From: Bordetella sp. BOR01
GTDB lineage: Bacteria; Pseudomonadota; Gammaproteobacteria; Burkholderiales; Burkholderiaceae_B
DNA: 64,000 nucleotides
NCBI RefSeq assembly: GCF_019218885.1
Contig: NZ_JAHUWT010000006.1
Coordinates: 186,001 to 250,000, forward strand
Direction of reading: 5' to 3'
Of the stretch, positions 17,277-28,183 are shown piece by piece. Position 1 is the first letter of the stretch, and every line of letters starts with the position of its first letter. The translations under genes and the position numbers were made by a program. A model generated the notes under the pieces. It worked only from the letters and a program-made list of their open reading frames with translations. It did no database searches and was not told the DNA's origin.

Positions 17277-19106
17277 TCAGCCCCGCAGCGCCTCGTAAAT
17301 GCGCTCGGCCAGGTCGTGCGAAATGCCCTCGACCGAGGCCAGGTCTTCGATACTGGCCGAGGCCACCCCCGAGAATCCGCCAAAACGCGCCAACAGCCTC
17401 TGGCGGCGGCGCGCCCCGACGCCTTCGATTTCTTCCAGGCGCGACACATTGCGAGCCTTGGCGCGGCGCGCGCGCATGCCGGTGATGGCAAAACGGTGGG
17501 CTTCGTCGCGTATCTGGGCGATCAGCATCAGGGCGGCCGATTCGCCGCCCAGCGCCACCGGCGGGCGTTCGTCGGCAAATACCAGGGTTTCCAGGCCGAC
17601 CTTGCGCCCTTCCCCCTTGGCCACCCCGACCAGGGTCTGAATATCCAGGCCCAACTCGGCGAATACTTGCCGCGCCACCTCGACCTGGCCTTTGCCGCCA
17701 TCGATGAGTACCAGCCCGGGCATGGGCGCCTCGCCGTCGGCCACTTTGCCGAAGCGCCGCGTCAGTACTTGCCGCATGGCTGCGTAGTCGTCGCCCGGCG
17801 TGATGCCGGCGATGTTGTAGCGCCGGTATTGCGACGGCTGCATGTCATGGTGCATGAACACTACACAGGATGCCTGGGTTGCCTCGCCGGCGGTGTGGCT
17901 GATGTCGAAACACTCGATGCGCAAGGCGTCGAGCGCCGTATCGTCGGTATCCAGGTCGAGCGCCTCGGCCAGTGCCAGCGTGCGGGCGGCGCGGGCACCC
18001 GATTCGGTCAAGGCGCGGGCCAGCGCCATTTCGGCATTCTTGGCGGCCTGCTCGAGCCAGGCCCTGCGCACGCCCTGGGGCCGGGTCAGCACGCGCGCCG
18101 GCCGGGTCTTGGCCTGTTCGGCCAGCAGCGCCAGCAGGCCAGCATCGGGCAAGGCGTGGCTGCACACCAGCACGGGCGGCAGCGGATTATCGGTGTAGTG
18201 CTGGGCAATGAAGGCCTCGAGCACCTGCGGGGCCTCCTGGCCATCGACATGCACCGGAAAGAACGGCTTGTCGCCCAGGTGCCGGCCCGCGCGCACCATG
18301 GCCAGGTTCACGCAGGTCTTGCCGCCGGCCGATGCCACCACAATGATGTCGGTGTCTTCGCCGCCCACGTCTTCCATGGTTTGCTGGTGCAGCACGCGCG
18401 CCAGCGAACCCATCTGGTCGCGCAGTGCCGCGGCCTGCTCGAAGCGCAAATCGCCCGAGGCCTGCAACATGCGCTGCTCGATCTCGCCCATGACCTCGCG
18501 CGCCTCGCCGTTCAGGAAGCGCGCGGCGCGGTCGACATCGCGCGCGTAGTCGTCGGCCTCGATGGCGCCCACGCACGGCGCCGAGCAGCGGCCGATCTGG
18601 TGCAGCAGGCAAGGCCGCGAACGGTTGGCGAATACCGTGTCTTCGCAGGTGCGCAGGCGAAAGACCTTCTGCAGGATCTGGATGGTCTCGCGCACTGCCC
18701 AGGCGTTGGGAAACGGCCCGAAGAACTGGCCGCGCTTGTTGGTGGCCCCCCGGTAATAGGCGATGCGCGGCCAGGCATGGCCGGTGATCCACAGATAGGG
18801 ATACGACTTGTCGTCGCGAAACAGGATGTTGTAGCGCGGCCGCAGGCTCTTGATCAGGTTGTTTTCAAGCAGCAGCGCCTCGGCCTCGGAGCGCGTGACC
18901 GTGACCTCGACACGCGCCACCTTCGCCACCATCTGGGCGATGCGCGGGCTGGCCAGGTTCTTCTGGAAGTATGACGAGACGCGCTTTTTCAGGTCGCGCG
19001 CCTTGCCGACATACATGACGTCGCCGCCGGCATCTACATGACGGTAGACGCCGGGCAGGTGCGGCAGGTCAGCCAGGAATGATTTGAGATTGAAGTCGTC
19101 GGGCAT
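17277..19106 (-). CDS. uvrC: Excinuclease ABC subunit C
   Basis: Endonuclease subunit that makes both incisions in nucleotide excision repair. It has 609 residues, full length. The GIY-YIG domain is at about 12-95 ([27 protein letters not shown]), then a UVR segment near 205-240, an RNase H-like domain with [12 protein letters not shown] and [12 protein letters not shown], and C-terminal helix-hairpin-helix repeats ([18 protein letters not shown]). Its start overlaps nagZ by 38 bases, so the two genes are probably cotranscribed. Confidence 0.97.
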   Translation of the reverse strand: MPDDFNLKSFLADLPHLPGVYRHVDAGGDVMYVGKARDLKKRVSSYFQKNLASPRIAQMVAKVARVEVTVTRSEAEALLLENNLIKSLRPRYNILFRDDKSYPYLWITGHAWPRIAYYRGATNKRGQFFGPFPNAWAVRETIQILQKVFRLRTCEDTVFANRSRPCLLHQIGRCSAPCVGAIEADDYARDVDRAARFLNGEAREVMGEIEQRMLQASGDLRFEQAAALRDQMGSLARVLHQQTMEDVGGEDTDIIVVASAGGKTCVNLAMVRAGRHLGDKPFFPVHVDGQEAPQVLEAFIAQHYTDNPLPPVLVCSHALPDAGLLALLAEQAKTRPARVLTRPQGVRRAWLEQAAKNAEMALARALTESGARAARTLALAEALDLDTDDTALDALRIECFDISHTAGEATQASCVVFMHHDMQPSQYRRYNIAGITPGDDYAAMRQVLTRRFGKVADGEAPMPGLVLIDGGKGQVEVARQVFAELGLDIQTLVGVAKGEGRKVGLETLVFADERPPVALGGESAALMLIAQIRDEAHRFAITGMRARRAKARNVSRLEEIEGVGARRRQRLLARFGGFSGVASASIEDLASVEGISHDLAERIYEALRG

Positions 19107-20124
19107 GCTGGTAACGATTCTCGGCCTGCAGGGTATCCCAGTCGGGCGCGGTGAAACGCGGCATCAGGCGGCGGATACGGGCAACAGACTCGGGGGCGTG
19201 CGCTTCATCCAGGCGCGCCAGCAATTCGTCGGCCAGGTCGGGACGATTGCATACCAGCACCATGTCGCACCCCGCGCCCAGCGCGGCCTGCGCGCGTGCC
19301 AGGATGTCGCCGGCCACCGCCGCGCCTTCCATGGTGAGGTCGTCGGAAAACACCACGCCGTCGTAGCCGAGCTGGCCGCGCAAGATGTCTTGCACCCAGC
19401 GCCGCGAAAACCCGGCCGGCTGCTTGTCGACCTTGGGGTAGATGACGTGGGCGGGCATCACGGCCGGCAGCACGGCATCGCCCAGCCAGGCATAGGGCGC
19501 GGCGTCGTCTTTCAGGATGCGTTCGAGCGTGCGCGGATCGACCGGGATCTCGTGGTGCGAATCGGCGCCCACGAAACCGTGTCCGGGAAAATGCTTGCCG
19601 CAAGCGGCCATGCCGGCCTGCGCCAGGCCCTGGGCCAGGGCCCGCGCCAGCATGGCCACGACGCGCGGGTCGCGATGGAAGGCGCGATTGCCGATGACCT
19701 TGCTGACGCTGTAGTCCAGGTCGAGCACGGGCGTGAAGCTGAGATCGACGCCGCAGGCGCGCAGCTCGGCCGCCAGCACATAGCCGGCGTCGGTGGCCAG
19801 GCGCATGGCGGTAAGCGGGTCGCGGTCCCAGGCTTTGCCCAGCTCTTGCATGGCGGGCAGCGCCGTGAAGCCGTCGTCGCGAAAGCGCTGCACCCGGCCG
19901 CCCTCGTGGTCGACCGCGATCAGCAGGGGCACGCCGCGCGCGCGGTGAATCTTGCGCGTCAGCGCGCACAGTTGGCGGCGATTTTCGAAGTTGCGCGCGA
20001 ACAGGATGACGCCACCCACCAGCGGATGCCGCAGGCGGCGCTTCTCTTCTTTGGTCAGGGTGGTGCCGGCCACGTCGACCATGACTGGGCCGGGTGGCAG
20101 CGGGGCTTTGCTTTTCTTGGCCAT
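19069..20124 (-). CDS. nagZ: Beta-N-acetylhexosaminidase
   Basis: Family 3 glycosidase that removes N-acetylglucosamine from anhydro-muropeptides in the cytoplasm during cell-wall recycling; in related bacteria this feeds AmpC induction. It has 351 residues. The GH3 signature [20 protein letters not shown] (about residues 170-190) contains the catalytic His-Asp dyad loop, and [12 protein letters not shown] holds the nucleophile Asp. The start is the MAKKSK ATG at 20124; the longer frame has no family match. The stop overlaps uvrC by 38 bases, an unusually long overlap. Confidence 0.95.
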   Translation of the reverse strand: MAKKSKAPLPPGPVMVDVAGTTLTKEEKRRLRHPLVGGVILFARNFENRRQLCALTRKIHRARGVPLLIAVDHEGGRVQRFRDDGFTALPAMQELGKAWDRDPLTAMRLATDAGYVLAAELRACGVDLSFTPVLDLDYSVSKVIGNRAFHRDPRVVAMLARALAQGLAQAGMAACGKHFPGHGFVGADSHHEIPVDPRTLERILKDDAAPYAWLGDAVLPAVMPAHVIYPKVDKQPAGFSRRWVQDILRGQLGYDGVVFSDDLTMEGAAVAGDILARAQAALGAGCDMVLVCNRPDLADELLARLDEAHAPESVARIRRLMPRFTAPDWDTLQAENRYQHARRLQSQIIPG

Positions 20125-20165
20125 ACGGACTTGTCCTTTGATATCCGGGTAAAGACGAACCGGCC

Positions 20166-20621
20166 TCAGGGCTTGCGCTCGACCACCACATAGGCGGCAG
20201 CCAGGTCGGATTCGTCGGTAATGGAGACATGGGCGGCGCCGAAGCGCGGTTCGTACCATTCGAGCAGGCTGGGCGCGATCACCAGCACCGGGCGCCCACC
20301 CGGGGCATTGAGCGTTTGCACGCGCGTCCAGGTCATGGGCATGCGCATGCCCAGGCCGATGGCCTTGGAAAACGCTTCCTTGGCCGCAAAGCGCGTGGCC
20401 AGGAAGCGCACGCCACGGGCCGCGTCGCGGGCACGGCGCGCATGGAATTTCTGCAGCTCTTCGGGGCCCAGGACTTTCTCGGCGAAGCGGTCGCCGTGGC
20501 GCGCCAGCGCGCGTTCGACGCGATCGATTCGCAGCAGATCCATGCCTATGCCGGCAATGCCGCCGGATGGCATGGGGGGCGAAATAACGGGCGTATCAGA
20601 CATCGGGTTCAGGGTCGGCAT
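20166..20621 (-). CDS. acpS: Holo-[acyl-carrier-protein] synthase
   Basis: Transfers 4'-phosphopantetheine from CoA to acyl carrier protein. The core begins [19 protein letters not shown] with the metal-binding Asp, and the second signature [13 protein letters not shown] holds the conserved Glu and Lys. There are 151 residues from the ATG at 20621; starts at 20603 (145 residues) or further in are equally possible because none has a clear ribosome site, and family length is about 125-140. It lies between pdxJ and nagZ, the common betaproteobacterial order pdxJ-acpS-nagZ. Confidence 0.94.
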   Translation of the reverse strand: MPTLNPMSDTPVISPPMPSGGIAGIGMDLLRIDRVERALARHGDRFAEKVLGPEELQKFHARRARDAARGVRFLATRFAAKEAFSKAIGLGMRMPMTWTRVQTLNAPGGRPVLVIAPSLLEWYEPRFGAAHVSITDESDLAAAYVVVERKP

Positions 20622-20690
20622 TGAGCATGCGGGACGGCAGCCGTCCGGTATCCGGCAATGATACGCGACCGCGCCGGGCCTCGCGCCGGC

Positions 20691-21431
20691 TCAGCGGCCG
20701 CGCAGCGCCTGCAGGCGCGCCTGCACCATCGATGCCTTCATGTCGCGCACGGCCTTTTCCCAGCCGTCGAACACCGCCTGGGCCACGATGGCATGGCCGA
20801 TGTTGAGCTCGGCAATACCATCCAGGGCGGCAATGGGAGCCACGTTGCCATAGTGCAGGCCATGGCCGGCGTTGACCCGCATGCCATGGCGCAGGCCCTC
20901 GGCCAGCGCGGCGCGCAGGCGGTCGAACTCGGGCCCGGCCTGGGCGTCGGACGCTTCGGCGTAGGCTCCGGTGTGCAGCTCGATGACCGTGGCGCCAGCC
21001 TGAGCCGCCGCCTGGATCTGGACGGGCTCGGGATCGATGAACAACGATACCCGGATACCGGCATCGTGCAGGCGTGCCACGGCATCGCGCACGGCGGGCA
21101 GTGCCCCGGCGACATCCAGCCCGCCTTCGGTGGTGAGTTCGGTGCGTTTCTCGGGCACCAGGCAGACGTCGCTGGGGCGCACGGCGCACGCGATCTCGAG
21201 CATTTCCGGCGTGACCGCGCATTCGAGATTCATGCGGGTGCGCAGCAGCGGCCGGATGGCATGCACGTCGGCATCCTGGATATGGCGGCGGTCTTCGCGC
21301 AAATGCAGGGTGATCAGGTCGGCGCCGGCATCTTCGGCGCGCAGCGCGGCCGCCACCGGGTCGGGATAGACCGTGTGGCGCTGCTGGCGCAGCGTAGCCA
21401 CGTGATCGATATTGACACCCAGTTCTATCAT
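20691..21431 (-). CDS. pdxJ: Pyridoxine 5'-phosphate synthase
   Basis: Condenses 1-deoxyxylulose 5-phosphate with 3-amino-2-oxopropyl phosphate to form pyridoxine 5'-phosphate, the last de novo step of vitamin B6 synthesis. It has 246 residues. Start [15 protein letters not shown], the [14 protein letters not shown] active-site loop and [14 protein letters not shown] are diagnostic of PdxJ. The ATG overlaps the stop of the outer-membrane efflux gene (ATGA), so pdxJ translation may be coupled to a drug-efflux gene. It has no visible promoter of its own in the short overlap. Confidence 0.97.
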   Translation of the reverse strand: MIELGVNIDHVATLRQQRHTVYPDPVAAALRAEDAGADLITLHLREDRRHIQDADVHAIRPLLRTRMNLECAVTPEMLEIACAVRPSDVCLVPEKRTELTTEGGLDVAGALPAVRDAVARLHDAGIRVSLFIDPEPVQIQAAAQAGATVIELHTGAYAEASDAQAGPEFDRLRAALAEGLRHGMRVNAGHGLHYGNVAPIAALDGIAELNIGHAIVAQAVFDGWEKAVRDMKASMVQARLQALRGR

Positions 21432-22936
21432 GGTGCTTTGGTAGACGATACTTGCGTGGCTTCGGCCCAGCCCCCGCCCAATGCCTTGTACAGCTCGACC
21501 CGGTTGTTCAGCGCTTCCAGGCCCGCCTGGACCAGGCCCAATTGGGCGCTGAAGAAATCGACCTGGGCCGTCTGCACTTGCAGGTAGCTGTCGATGCCGT
21601 TGGTGTAGCGCAGGTTGGACAATTCCAGCGTGCGGGCGGTGGAAGTCTGCAGCGAACGCAGCGCATCGAGCTGGGCGCCGTAGGTGGCCTCGCCGGCCAG
21701 GGCGTCGGAGACTTCCTGGAAGGCTTGCTGGATGGTCTGCTCGTACTGCGCCACGGCGATGTTGTCGCGCGCCTTGGCCAGGTTCAGCCCTTCGCGGATA
21801 CTGCCGCCGGCAAAGATGGGCGTGGTGATGGAAGGCGTGAAGTTCCAGGCCCGTTGACTGCCTTCGAACAGCGACCCCATCGACGGACTGGCGACCCCCA
21901 GCATGCCGGTCAGCGAGATGGTGGGGAAGAACGCCGCGCGTGCCGCGCCGATATTGGCATTGGCCGCCTTCAGCTGGTTCTCGGCCGCCATGATGTCGGG
22001 ACGGCGTTCCAGCATGTCGGACGGCAGGCCGGCCGGCACCGTGGCCAGCAACTGGTCGCGGCCGAACTCCGCCGGCGGCGGCAGGTCGGCCGGCAGCGGC
22101 GTGCCCACCAGCACGGTCAGGGCATTGATGGCCTGGGCCCGTACCCGCGCCAGTTGCGCCAGATCGGCCGAGGCCGAGTCGAGCAGGCCCTTGGACTGGT
22201 TGAGGTCGAGCTCGGAGGCCACGCCGCCGTCGAAGCGGCGCTTGACCAGGTCGTAGGATTCCTGGCGCGACGCCAGGGTCTTGCGGGTAAGGTCCAGTTG
22301 GACTTCGGCGGCGCGCTGGGTGAAATAGCTTTGCGCCACCGCGCCCACCAGGGTGATATGCACGCTGCGCTGGGCCTGCTCGGTCGACAGGTACTGCTGG
22401 TAGGCCGCCTCGGACAGGTTGCGCAAGCGCCCGAACAAGTCGATTTCGAAGGTGGTCAGGCCGATGCCCGCCTGAAAGCTGTTGGTGGTCGACGGCGCGT
22501 CTTCGCCACCCAGGCGCATATTGGCCGGCGTGCGCTGGCGCGTGCCTTCGGCGCCGGCGCCGATGCTGGGCCATTGTGCGCCGCGCTGCACGCCGTACTG
22601 GGCACGGGCCTCTTCCACCCGCTGCACGGCGACGCGCAAATCGCGGTTGTTGACCAGCGACAGCTCGATCAGGGCCTGCAGGCGTTGATCGCGGAAGAAG
22701 TCGCGCCAGCCGATGTCGGCCGCCGGCACGGCGCCCGCGGGCGCCACGTCCTGGGCAGGCTGTTCCGACAAGGACGTGGGCTGGTTGTACGCGCCGTACT
22801 GCACCTTGGGCTGCGCGGGCCAATCGCCCGGCACGGGCGGTTCGGGCCGCTTGTAATCGGGCGCCAGCGAGCAGCCGGCCAGCACCGCCGCCAGGCACGC
22901 CGACAGCGCGGTTCGTTTGTACGTCAGGGCTGTCAT
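21428..22936 (-). CDS. oprM: RND efflux outer-membrane factor (OprM/NodT family lipoprotein)
   Basis: Outer-membrane channel lipoprotein of a tripartite efflux pump. It has 502 residues. The lipobox LAGC with Cys22 is followed by [17 protein letters not shown], a common start of this family. Two OEP repeats follow (about 80-290 and 300-490), including [19 protein letters not shown] and [18 protein letters not shown]. The start at 22936 has an AGGAGGG site and overlaps the stop of the pump gene by four bases. The stop overlaps pdxJ by four bases. Confidence 0.93.
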   Translation of the reverse strand: MTALTYKRTALSACLAAVLAGCSLAPDYKRPEPPVPGDWPAQPKVQYGAYNQPTSLSEQPAQDVAPAGAVPAADIGWRDFFRDQRLQALIELSLVNNRDLRVAVQRVEEARAQYGVQRGAQWPSIGAGAEGTRQRTPANMRLGGEDAPSTTNSFQAGIGLTTFEIDLFGRLRNLSEAAYQQYLSTEQAQRSVHITLVGAVAQSYFTQRAAEVQLDLTRKTLASRQESYDLVKRRFDGGVASELDLNQSKGLLDSASADLAQLARVRAQAINALTVLVGTPLPADLPPPAEFGRDQLLATVPAGLPSDMLERRPDIMAAENQLKAANANIGAARAAFFPTISLTGMLGVASPSMGSLFEGSQRAWNFTPSITTPIFAGGSIREGLNLAKARDNIAVAQYEQTIQQAFQEVSDALAGEATYGAQLDALRSLQTSTARTLELSNLRYTNGIDSYLQVQTAQVDFFSAQLGLVQAGLEALNNRVELYKALGGGWAEATQVSSTKAP

Positions 22937-25900
22937 TCCTTGCCCTCCTGGCTGGGGGCCGCGGACGGCCCGTTGCCGGATTGATCGGGCGCCGCTTCGC
23001 GGGCGCGCTTGGCGGCCTGCTCGGCTTCGAATTCCTTGAGCTCGTTGCCCAGCAGGCGCGGCTTGGTCTTGAAGAGGCTGAGCACCACCACGAAGAAGGT
23101 AGGCACGAAGATCACCGCGAACGGCGTGGCCGCCAGCATGCCGCCCAGCACGCCGATACCCACCGCGCGCTGGCTGGCTGCGCCCGCCCCCGTGGCGATG
23201 GCCAACGGGATCACCCCCAGGATGAAGGCCAGCGAGGTCATCAGGATGGGGCGGAAGCGCAGGCGCGCCGCCTCGATCGTGGCCTCGTACAGGCCCATGC
23301 CGCGGGCGTGCTGGTCTTTGGCGAACTCGACGATCAGGATGGCGTTCTTGGCGGCAAGGCCGATCACGGTGACCATGCCCACCTGGAAGTACACGTCGTT
23401 GGACATGCCCAGGACGGACACCAGCGCCACGGCGCCCAGCATGCCCAGCGGCACCACCAGCATCACCGACAGCGGGATGGCCCAGCTTTCGTACAGCGCC
23501 GCCAGCACCAGGAACACCACCAGCAGCGACAGGCCCATCAGGATGGGGGCCTGGCTGCCCGCTTGGCGCTCTTGGTACGACAGGCCGTTCCATTCGTAGC
23601 CGAAGCCGGACGGCAGCTGGCCCACCAGGCGCTCCATTTCGGCCATGGCCTCGCCGGTGGTGTAGCCGGGCGCCGCGTCGCCGCCGATACGCATCGACTC
23701 GTAGCTGTTGTAGCGCACCACCTGCACCGGCCCTTGGGTCCATTTGGCCGACACGAAGCTGGACAGGGGCACCATGCCGCCCTGGGTGTTGTTGACGTTC
23801 ATCCGCAGGATGTCTTCGACCTGCATGCGGTGGCGGGCCTCGGCCTGCACCCAGATGTTCTGCATGCGCCCCATGTTGGGGAACTTGTCGATGTAGGCCG
23901 AACCCAGCGCCGTGGAGAGCAGCGTGGCGGCCGCGTCGAAGTCCACGCCCAGGGTGGCGGCCTTGTCACGGTCGATGGTCAGGTTCAGTTGCGGGCCATC
24001 GCCCAGGCCGGTAATACGCACCTGCGACAGCACGGGGCTCTTCATGGCCAGGCCCATCAACTGGCCGGTGGCCTGGGCCAATGCCTCGCTGCCTGCGTTG
24101 GCGCGATCCTGCAAGCGGAAGTCGAAGCCGCTGGCATTGCCCAGCGAGGAAATCGCGGGCGGCACCAGCGTGAAGACCTGCGCGTCATGGATGCCCATCA
24201 ATTGCTTCTGGAAAGCGGCAAACGCGATCGCGCCAGCCGAATCCTGGGGTTCCTTGCGCTGCGAGAAGTCTTTCAGCGTCGAGAAGGCGATGGCCGCGTT
24301 CAGGCCGTTGCCGTTGAAGCTGTAGCCCTGCACCGTGATGATGTTCTCGACCGCGGGCTGCGACATGAAATACTGTTCGACCTGCTCGAGCACTTCGACG
24401 GTGCGGTTGGCGCTGGCGCCGGTGGGCAATTCGATGTTGCTGACCACGTAGCCCTGGTCTTCTTCAGGCAGGAAGGACGACGGCAGGCGCAGGTACAGCC
24501 AGCCCAGCAACACCACCAGCAGCAGGAAGAACAGCATCATGCGGCCGCCCTTGTGCAGCATGCGCGCGACCCAGTTCTGGTAGTTGTGCGTGGTGGCATC
24601 GAACTTGCGGTTGAACCAGCCGAAGAAACCCTTCTTGTCGACGTGGTGGCCCTTGGGAATGGGTTTCAGGATGGTGGCGCACAAGGCCGGCGTGAATGTC
24701 AGGGCCAGGAAGGCCGAGAAGAAGATCGACACGGCCATGGCTACCGAGAACTGGCGGTAGATGACGCCCACCGAACCGCTCATGAAGGCCAGCGGCAGGA
24801 ACACCGTGACCAGCACCAGCGTGATACCCACGATGGCGCCGCTGATCTGCGGCATGGCCTTCTTGGTGGCCTCTTTGGGCGGCAAGCCTTCGGTGGCCAT
24901 GATGCGCTCGACGTTCTCGACCACCACGATGGCATCGTCGACCAGGATGCCGATGGCCAGCACCATGGCGAACATGGTCAGTACGTTGATGGAAAAGCCC
25001 AGCGCCAGCATCACCGCGAACGCGCCCAGCATGGCCACCGGCACGACCAGGGCCGGGATCAGGGTGTAGCGGACGTTCTGCAGGAACAGGAACATCACCA
25101 GGAACACCAGCACCATGGCTTCGCCCAGGGTGTGCACCACCTGCTCGATGGATACCTTGACGTAAGGCGCGGTGTCGTAGGGAATGTCGTACTTGATGTC
25201 GCCCGGGAAATACTGGGACAGCGATTCCATCTGGGCCCGCACGCCTTCGGCCGTGGCCAGGGCGTTGGCATCGGGCGACAGCACGATGGCGAAGGCCGCG
25301 GTGGGCTTGCCGTTCAGGCGCGCGCCGAACTGGTAGTTGTCGGCGCCGACCTCGATGCGCGCGACGTCGCGCATGCGCACGGACGAACCATCGGTGTTGG
25401 CGCGCAGCACGATATTGCCGAATGCCTCTACCGTGGACAATTGCCCGTTGACGATCACCGTGGCGGTGGCACGCTGGCTGGCGGGGTTGGGCGGCGCGCC
25501 CATGCTGCCCGCCGAGATCAGGAGGTTTTGCCGGCTGATGGCCGCGTTGACATCGGATGCGCTGAGGTTGAAACCCACCAGCTTGTCGGGATCGATCCAG
25601 ATGCGCATGGCGCGCGGCGCGGCGAACAACTGGAACTGCCCCACGCCAGGCACCCGCGACACCGGGTTCTGCACGTTGCGGGTGATGTAGTCGGCCAGCG
25701 CGGTCTGGTCCAGCGTGCCGTCGGTGGACGACAGCGTGACGATCATCAGGAAGCCGGCGCTGGTCTGCTCGTAATTGATGCCCTGCTGCGACACGGCCAC
25801 CGGCAATTGCGCAGACACGTTGGACACGCGGTTCTGCACGTCGACCTGCGCCAGGTCGGGATCGGTGCCCGGCGCAAACGTGGCGGTGATCTGCGACTGG

Positions 25901-26157
25901 CCATACGAGTCACTGACGGACTCGTAATACAGCAGGCCCTTGGCGCCGTTGAGCTGGTCTTCGATGATACTGGTGACCGACTCGGCCACTTCCTTGGCCG
26001 AAGCCCCCGGATAAGTGGCCGTGATGGTGATCGCCGGCGGTGCCACGTCGGGGTACTGCGAGATCGGCATGTTGGGAATAGCCAACAGCCCGGCCAGCAG
26101 GATGAACAGGGCAACTACCCAGGCGAAGATCGGTCTTTCGATAAAAAATTGCGGCAT
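22933..26157 (-). CDS. acrB: RND (HAE1) multidrug efflux pump, AcrB/MexB type
   Basis: Inner-membrane proton-driven drug pump of 1074 residues, the expected size. N-terminus [14 protein letters not shown] is typical of HAE1 pumps. The proton-relay residues appear in [13 protein letters not shown] as Asp407 and Asp408, the same numbers as in E. coli AcrB. Twelve membrane segments and two periplasmic porter loops are evident. The ATG at 26157 is preferred over an in-frame TTG nine bases upstream. It is the second gene of regulator-acrA-acrB-oprM; Bordetella and Achromobacter carry similar pumps (AxyABM type). Substrates cannot be told from sequence. Confidence 0.95.
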   Translation of the reverse strand: MPQFFIERPIFAWVVALFILLAGLLAIPNMPISQYPDVAPPAITITATYPGASAKEVAESVTSIIEDQLNGAKGLLYYESVSDSYGQSQITATFAPGTDPDLAQVDVQNRVSNVSAQLPVAVSQQGINYEQTSAGFLMIVTLSSTDGTLDQTALADYITRNVQNPVSRVPGVGQFQLFAAPRAMRIWIDPDKLVGFNLSASDVNAAISRQNLLISAGSMGAPPNPASQRATATVIVNGQLSTVEAFGNIVLRANTDGSSVRMRDVARIEVGADNYQFGARLNGKPTAAFAIVLSPDANALATAEGVRAQMESLSQYFPGDIKYDIPYDTAPYVKVSIEQVVHTLGEAMVLVFLVMFLFLQNVRYTLIPALVVPVAMLGAFAVMLALGFSINVLTMFAMVLAIGILVDDAIVVVENVERIMATEGLPPKEATKKAMPQISGAIVGITLVLVTVFLPLAFMSGSVGVIYRQFSVAMAVSIFFSAFLALTFTPALCATILKPIPKGHHVDKKGFFGWFNRKFDATTHNYQNWVARMLHKGGRMMLFFLLLVVLLGWLYLRLPSSFLPEEDQGYVVSNIELPTGASANRTVEVLEQVEQYFMSQPAVENIITVQGYSFNGNGLNAAIAFSTLKDFSQRKEPQDSAGAIAFAAFQKQLMGIHDAQVFTLVPPAISSLGNASGFDFRLQDRANAGSEALAQATGQLMGLAMKSPVLSQVRITGLGDGPQLNLTIDRDKAATLGVDFDAAATLLSTALGSAYIDKFPNMGRMQNIWVQAEARHRMQVEDILRMNVNNTQGGMVPLSSFVSAKWTQGPVQVVRYNSYESMRIGGDAAPGYTTGEAMAEMERLVGQLPSGFGYEWNGLSYQERQAGSQAPILMGLSLLVVFLVLAALYESWAIPLSVMLVVPLGMLGAVALVSVLGMSNDVYFQVGMVTVIGLAAKNAILIVEFAKDQHARGMGLYEATIEAARLRFRPILMTSLAFILGVIPLAIATGAGAASQRAVGIGVLGGMLAATPFAVIFVPTFFVVVLSLFKTKPRLLGNELKEFEAEQAAKRAREAAPDQSGNGPSAAPSQEGKE

Positions 26158-26218
26158 GTGGGCCAACTCTGAAAGTGCTCACGAAAACAGGAACGCGGCG
26201 CATCGCGCCGCGTGCCGT

Positions 26219-27445
26219 TCAGGACTTCTGCCCCGGGGCCGGTTCCTGGGGCTTGGCCCCTTCGCCACCGGCGGGCGCGCCGCCTGCTGGCGGGGCGGCC
26301 TTGCCGGCGCCCCCGGGGTTCCAGGGGGAAGCCTCTACAGGTGCGCCGGGACGGATTTTCTGGAAACCCTCGACCACGACCACGTCGCCCGCCTTGAGCC
26401 CGCTGGTAATGAGCCACTGATTGTCGACCACCGACCCGGTGGTAACAGGCACCTGCTCGATCTTTTTGTCCTTGACCAGCATCAGGCTCTGCATGCCGTC
26501 GGCGGTACGCTGCAAGGATTGCTGGGGCACCAGCAGCGCCTGCTGGTCGATGCCTTCGTCGACACGCACGCGCACGTACATGCCGGGCAGCAGGATGTGG
26601 TCGGGGTTCGGGACCTCGGCGCGCAGGTTCACCTGGCCGGTGGTCGGGTCGACCGTGATGCCGGTAAACAGCAACTTGCCGGGATGAGCATAGATAGAGC
26701 CGTCTTCGAGCACCACGCTGACCCGCGCAGCATCCGGACCGACGCGCTGCATCTGCCCGCTGGCGAACGCCCTGCGCAGCTTGGCCAGGTCGGTGGTGCT
26801 TTGCGTGAAGTCGATATAGACCGGATCGAGCTGCTGCACCAGCGCCATCTGCGTGGCCGAGGTGGACTCGACCAGCGCGCCTTCGGTGACCAGCGGCTTG
26901 CCGATGCGCCCGGTGATGGGCGAGGTGACATCGGTATAGCCCAGGTTGATCAAGGCCGTATCCAGATTGGCCTTGGAGGCGGCTACCGCGGCTTCGGCCT
27001 GGCGGCTGCTGGCGACGGCGTTGTCGTATTCCTGTTTGCTGACGGCATTGGCCTTGACCAGCGGCGCATAGCGATTGGCCAGCGCCTTGGCGCTGAACAG
27101 GTCGGCCTGCGATTGCTTGAGCTGGGCGGCGGCCTGGTCGCGTGCGGCCCGGTAGGGTGCCGGGTCGATCTTGAACAAGAGCTGCCCGTCCTTGACGTCA
27201 CCGCCCTGCTCGAATTCGATCTTTTGCACGATGCCGGTGACGCGCGCGCGAATTTGCGCATCGCGCACTGCGTCGACGCGACCCGGCAGGTCGGACACGA
27301 TCGAGGCGGCTTTGGGCTGGACGGTAATGACGCTGACCTGCGGCATGCCCGGATTCATGTGCGGTTGTTCTTTGCAGCCTGCCAGGGCCAAGGCGACAAG
27401 CACGGCGGCACCGAATCCCGAGACACGATGAGGCGAAAAACGCAT
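26219..27445 (-). CDS. acrA: RND efflux periplasmic adaptor (membrane fusion lipoprotein)
   Basis: Periplasmic adaptor bridging the pump and the outer-membrane channel. It has 408 residues. The lipobox LALAGC gives lipid-modified Cys24. A biotinyl-lipoyl-like split domain surrounds a coiled-coil hairpin (about 100-170, with AAAQLKQSQADLFSAKALANR), followed by a beta-barrel domain. The C-terminal 40 residues are Pro/Gly/Ala-rich (PPAGGAPAGGEG), unusual for AcrA but common in this group of bacteria. The start at 27445 has a GAGGAA site. It is first in the pump operon, 118 bases after the regulator gene. Confidence 0.94.
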   Translation of the reverse strand: MRFSPHRVSGFGAAVLVALALAGCKEQPHMNPGMPQVSVITVQPKAASIVSDLPGRVDAVRDAQIRARVTGIVQKIEFEQGGDVKDGQLLFKIDPAPYRAARDQAAAQLKQSQADLFSAKALANRYAPLVKANAVSKQEYDNAVASSRQAEAAVAASKANLDTALINLGYTDVTSPITGRIGKPLVTEGALVESTSATQMALVQQLDPVYIDFTQSTTDLAKLRRAFASGQMQRVGPDAARVSVVLEDGSIYAHPGKLLFTGITVDPTTGQVNLRAEVPNPDHILLPGMYVRVRVDEGIDQQALLVPQQSLQRTADGMQSLMLVKDKKIEQVPVTTGSVVDNQWLITSGLKAGDVVVVEGFQKIRPGAPVEASPWNPGGAGKAAPPAGGAPAGGEGAKPQEPAPGQKS

Positions 27446-27563
27446 GGATTCCTCACGGAGTAGAACCGTGGCGCGCGAGCCCGCGCGCACGGGACCGAAC
27501 GCATGGAGAGGCGTCCGGGAAGCCCGTTAATGTACCGTATTTTGGCTATAAAACGGCAGCTTT

Positions 27564-28103
27564 TCACGCATTCTTGCTGTATTGCGCACTGTATTTCGCT
27601 TCGGAGGCGCCCGCCTCGGCAATCAGATGGCCCAGGAATACGTAGCCCATGCCATGTACCGTATGCAGCGGCAGGGTGATGCCCATGTCGCGCACTTTCT
27701 TGCGCAGCCGGCTGATGGACACGTTGATGGTGCGCAGGTTGGACTGCGGCAAGGCCTGCGCCAGCGCCTCGCGCGCGAGCTCGCGCTGCGGGCTGGCCAG
27801 CAGGCACAGGAAGCATGCGCGCTCGATGGTGGTCAGGTTCAAGTGCTTTCCGTTGGGCATGACGAGCACCCAACCCTGGTACATCAGGCCCCACCAGCCA
27901 TCGTTGCCACCGCTGCCCGCATTTGGCGCAAACTGGGCGTGATGGGTAAAGGAATAGGCGGAGTGGGGGATGGCCATGTTGGTCTCAGGGGAATTGGCGA
28001 CGCGTTGCAATGCCGCGACAGTGAGCGACGAGACTGGCACATTGAATTGCCCGTCCATACGAAAGGCTACCTGGCATACGGCCGCTGCCACCCTGCGCGG
28101 CAT
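27564..28103 (-). CDS. OmpR-type winged-helix DNA-binding protein without receiver domain
   Basis: Likely transcription factor of 179 residues. The C-terminal half is an OmpR/PhoB-type DNA-binding domain (about 80-165): LTTIERACFLCLLASPQRELAREAL, then LRTINVSISRLRKKV and LHTVHGMGYVFL, which match the alpha-loop, recognition-helix and wing of that fold. There is no receiver domain and no Asp-based phosphoacceptor in the N-terminal half, which I do not recognise. Starts at 28103, 28058 or 27977 are all possible; none has a good ribosome site. It is upstream of the efflux operon on the same strand, so local control is possible but unproven. Confidence 0.72.
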   Translation of the reverse strand: MPRRVAAAVCQVAFRMDGQFNVPVSSLTVAALQRVANSPETNMAIPHSAYSFTHHAQFAPNAGSGGNDGWWGLMYQGWVLVMPNGKHLNLTTIERACFLCLLASPQRELAREALAQALPQSNLRTINVSISRLRKKVRDMGITLPLHTVHGMGYVFLGHLIAEAGASEAKYSAQYSKNA

Positions 28104-28183
28104 CCAGGCAAAGCCAAAATCGGACGGTTCTTATCCGCGAAATGCGTCAAGCCTGGGTTGGCGCCACGGCGCCTGGCCGGGGG

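Noticed and set aside
17316..18974. A 552-residue plus-strand frame opposite uvrC
   Set aside because: Composition is shadow-like (high Gly, His, Arg and Gln) and it lies wholly inside a conserved repair gene.
22981..26172. A 1063-residue open frame on the plus strand opposite the RND pump
   Set aside because: It is exactly antisense to the pump gene, is His/Gln/Arg-rich as G+C-rich reverse frames are, and has no known domain.
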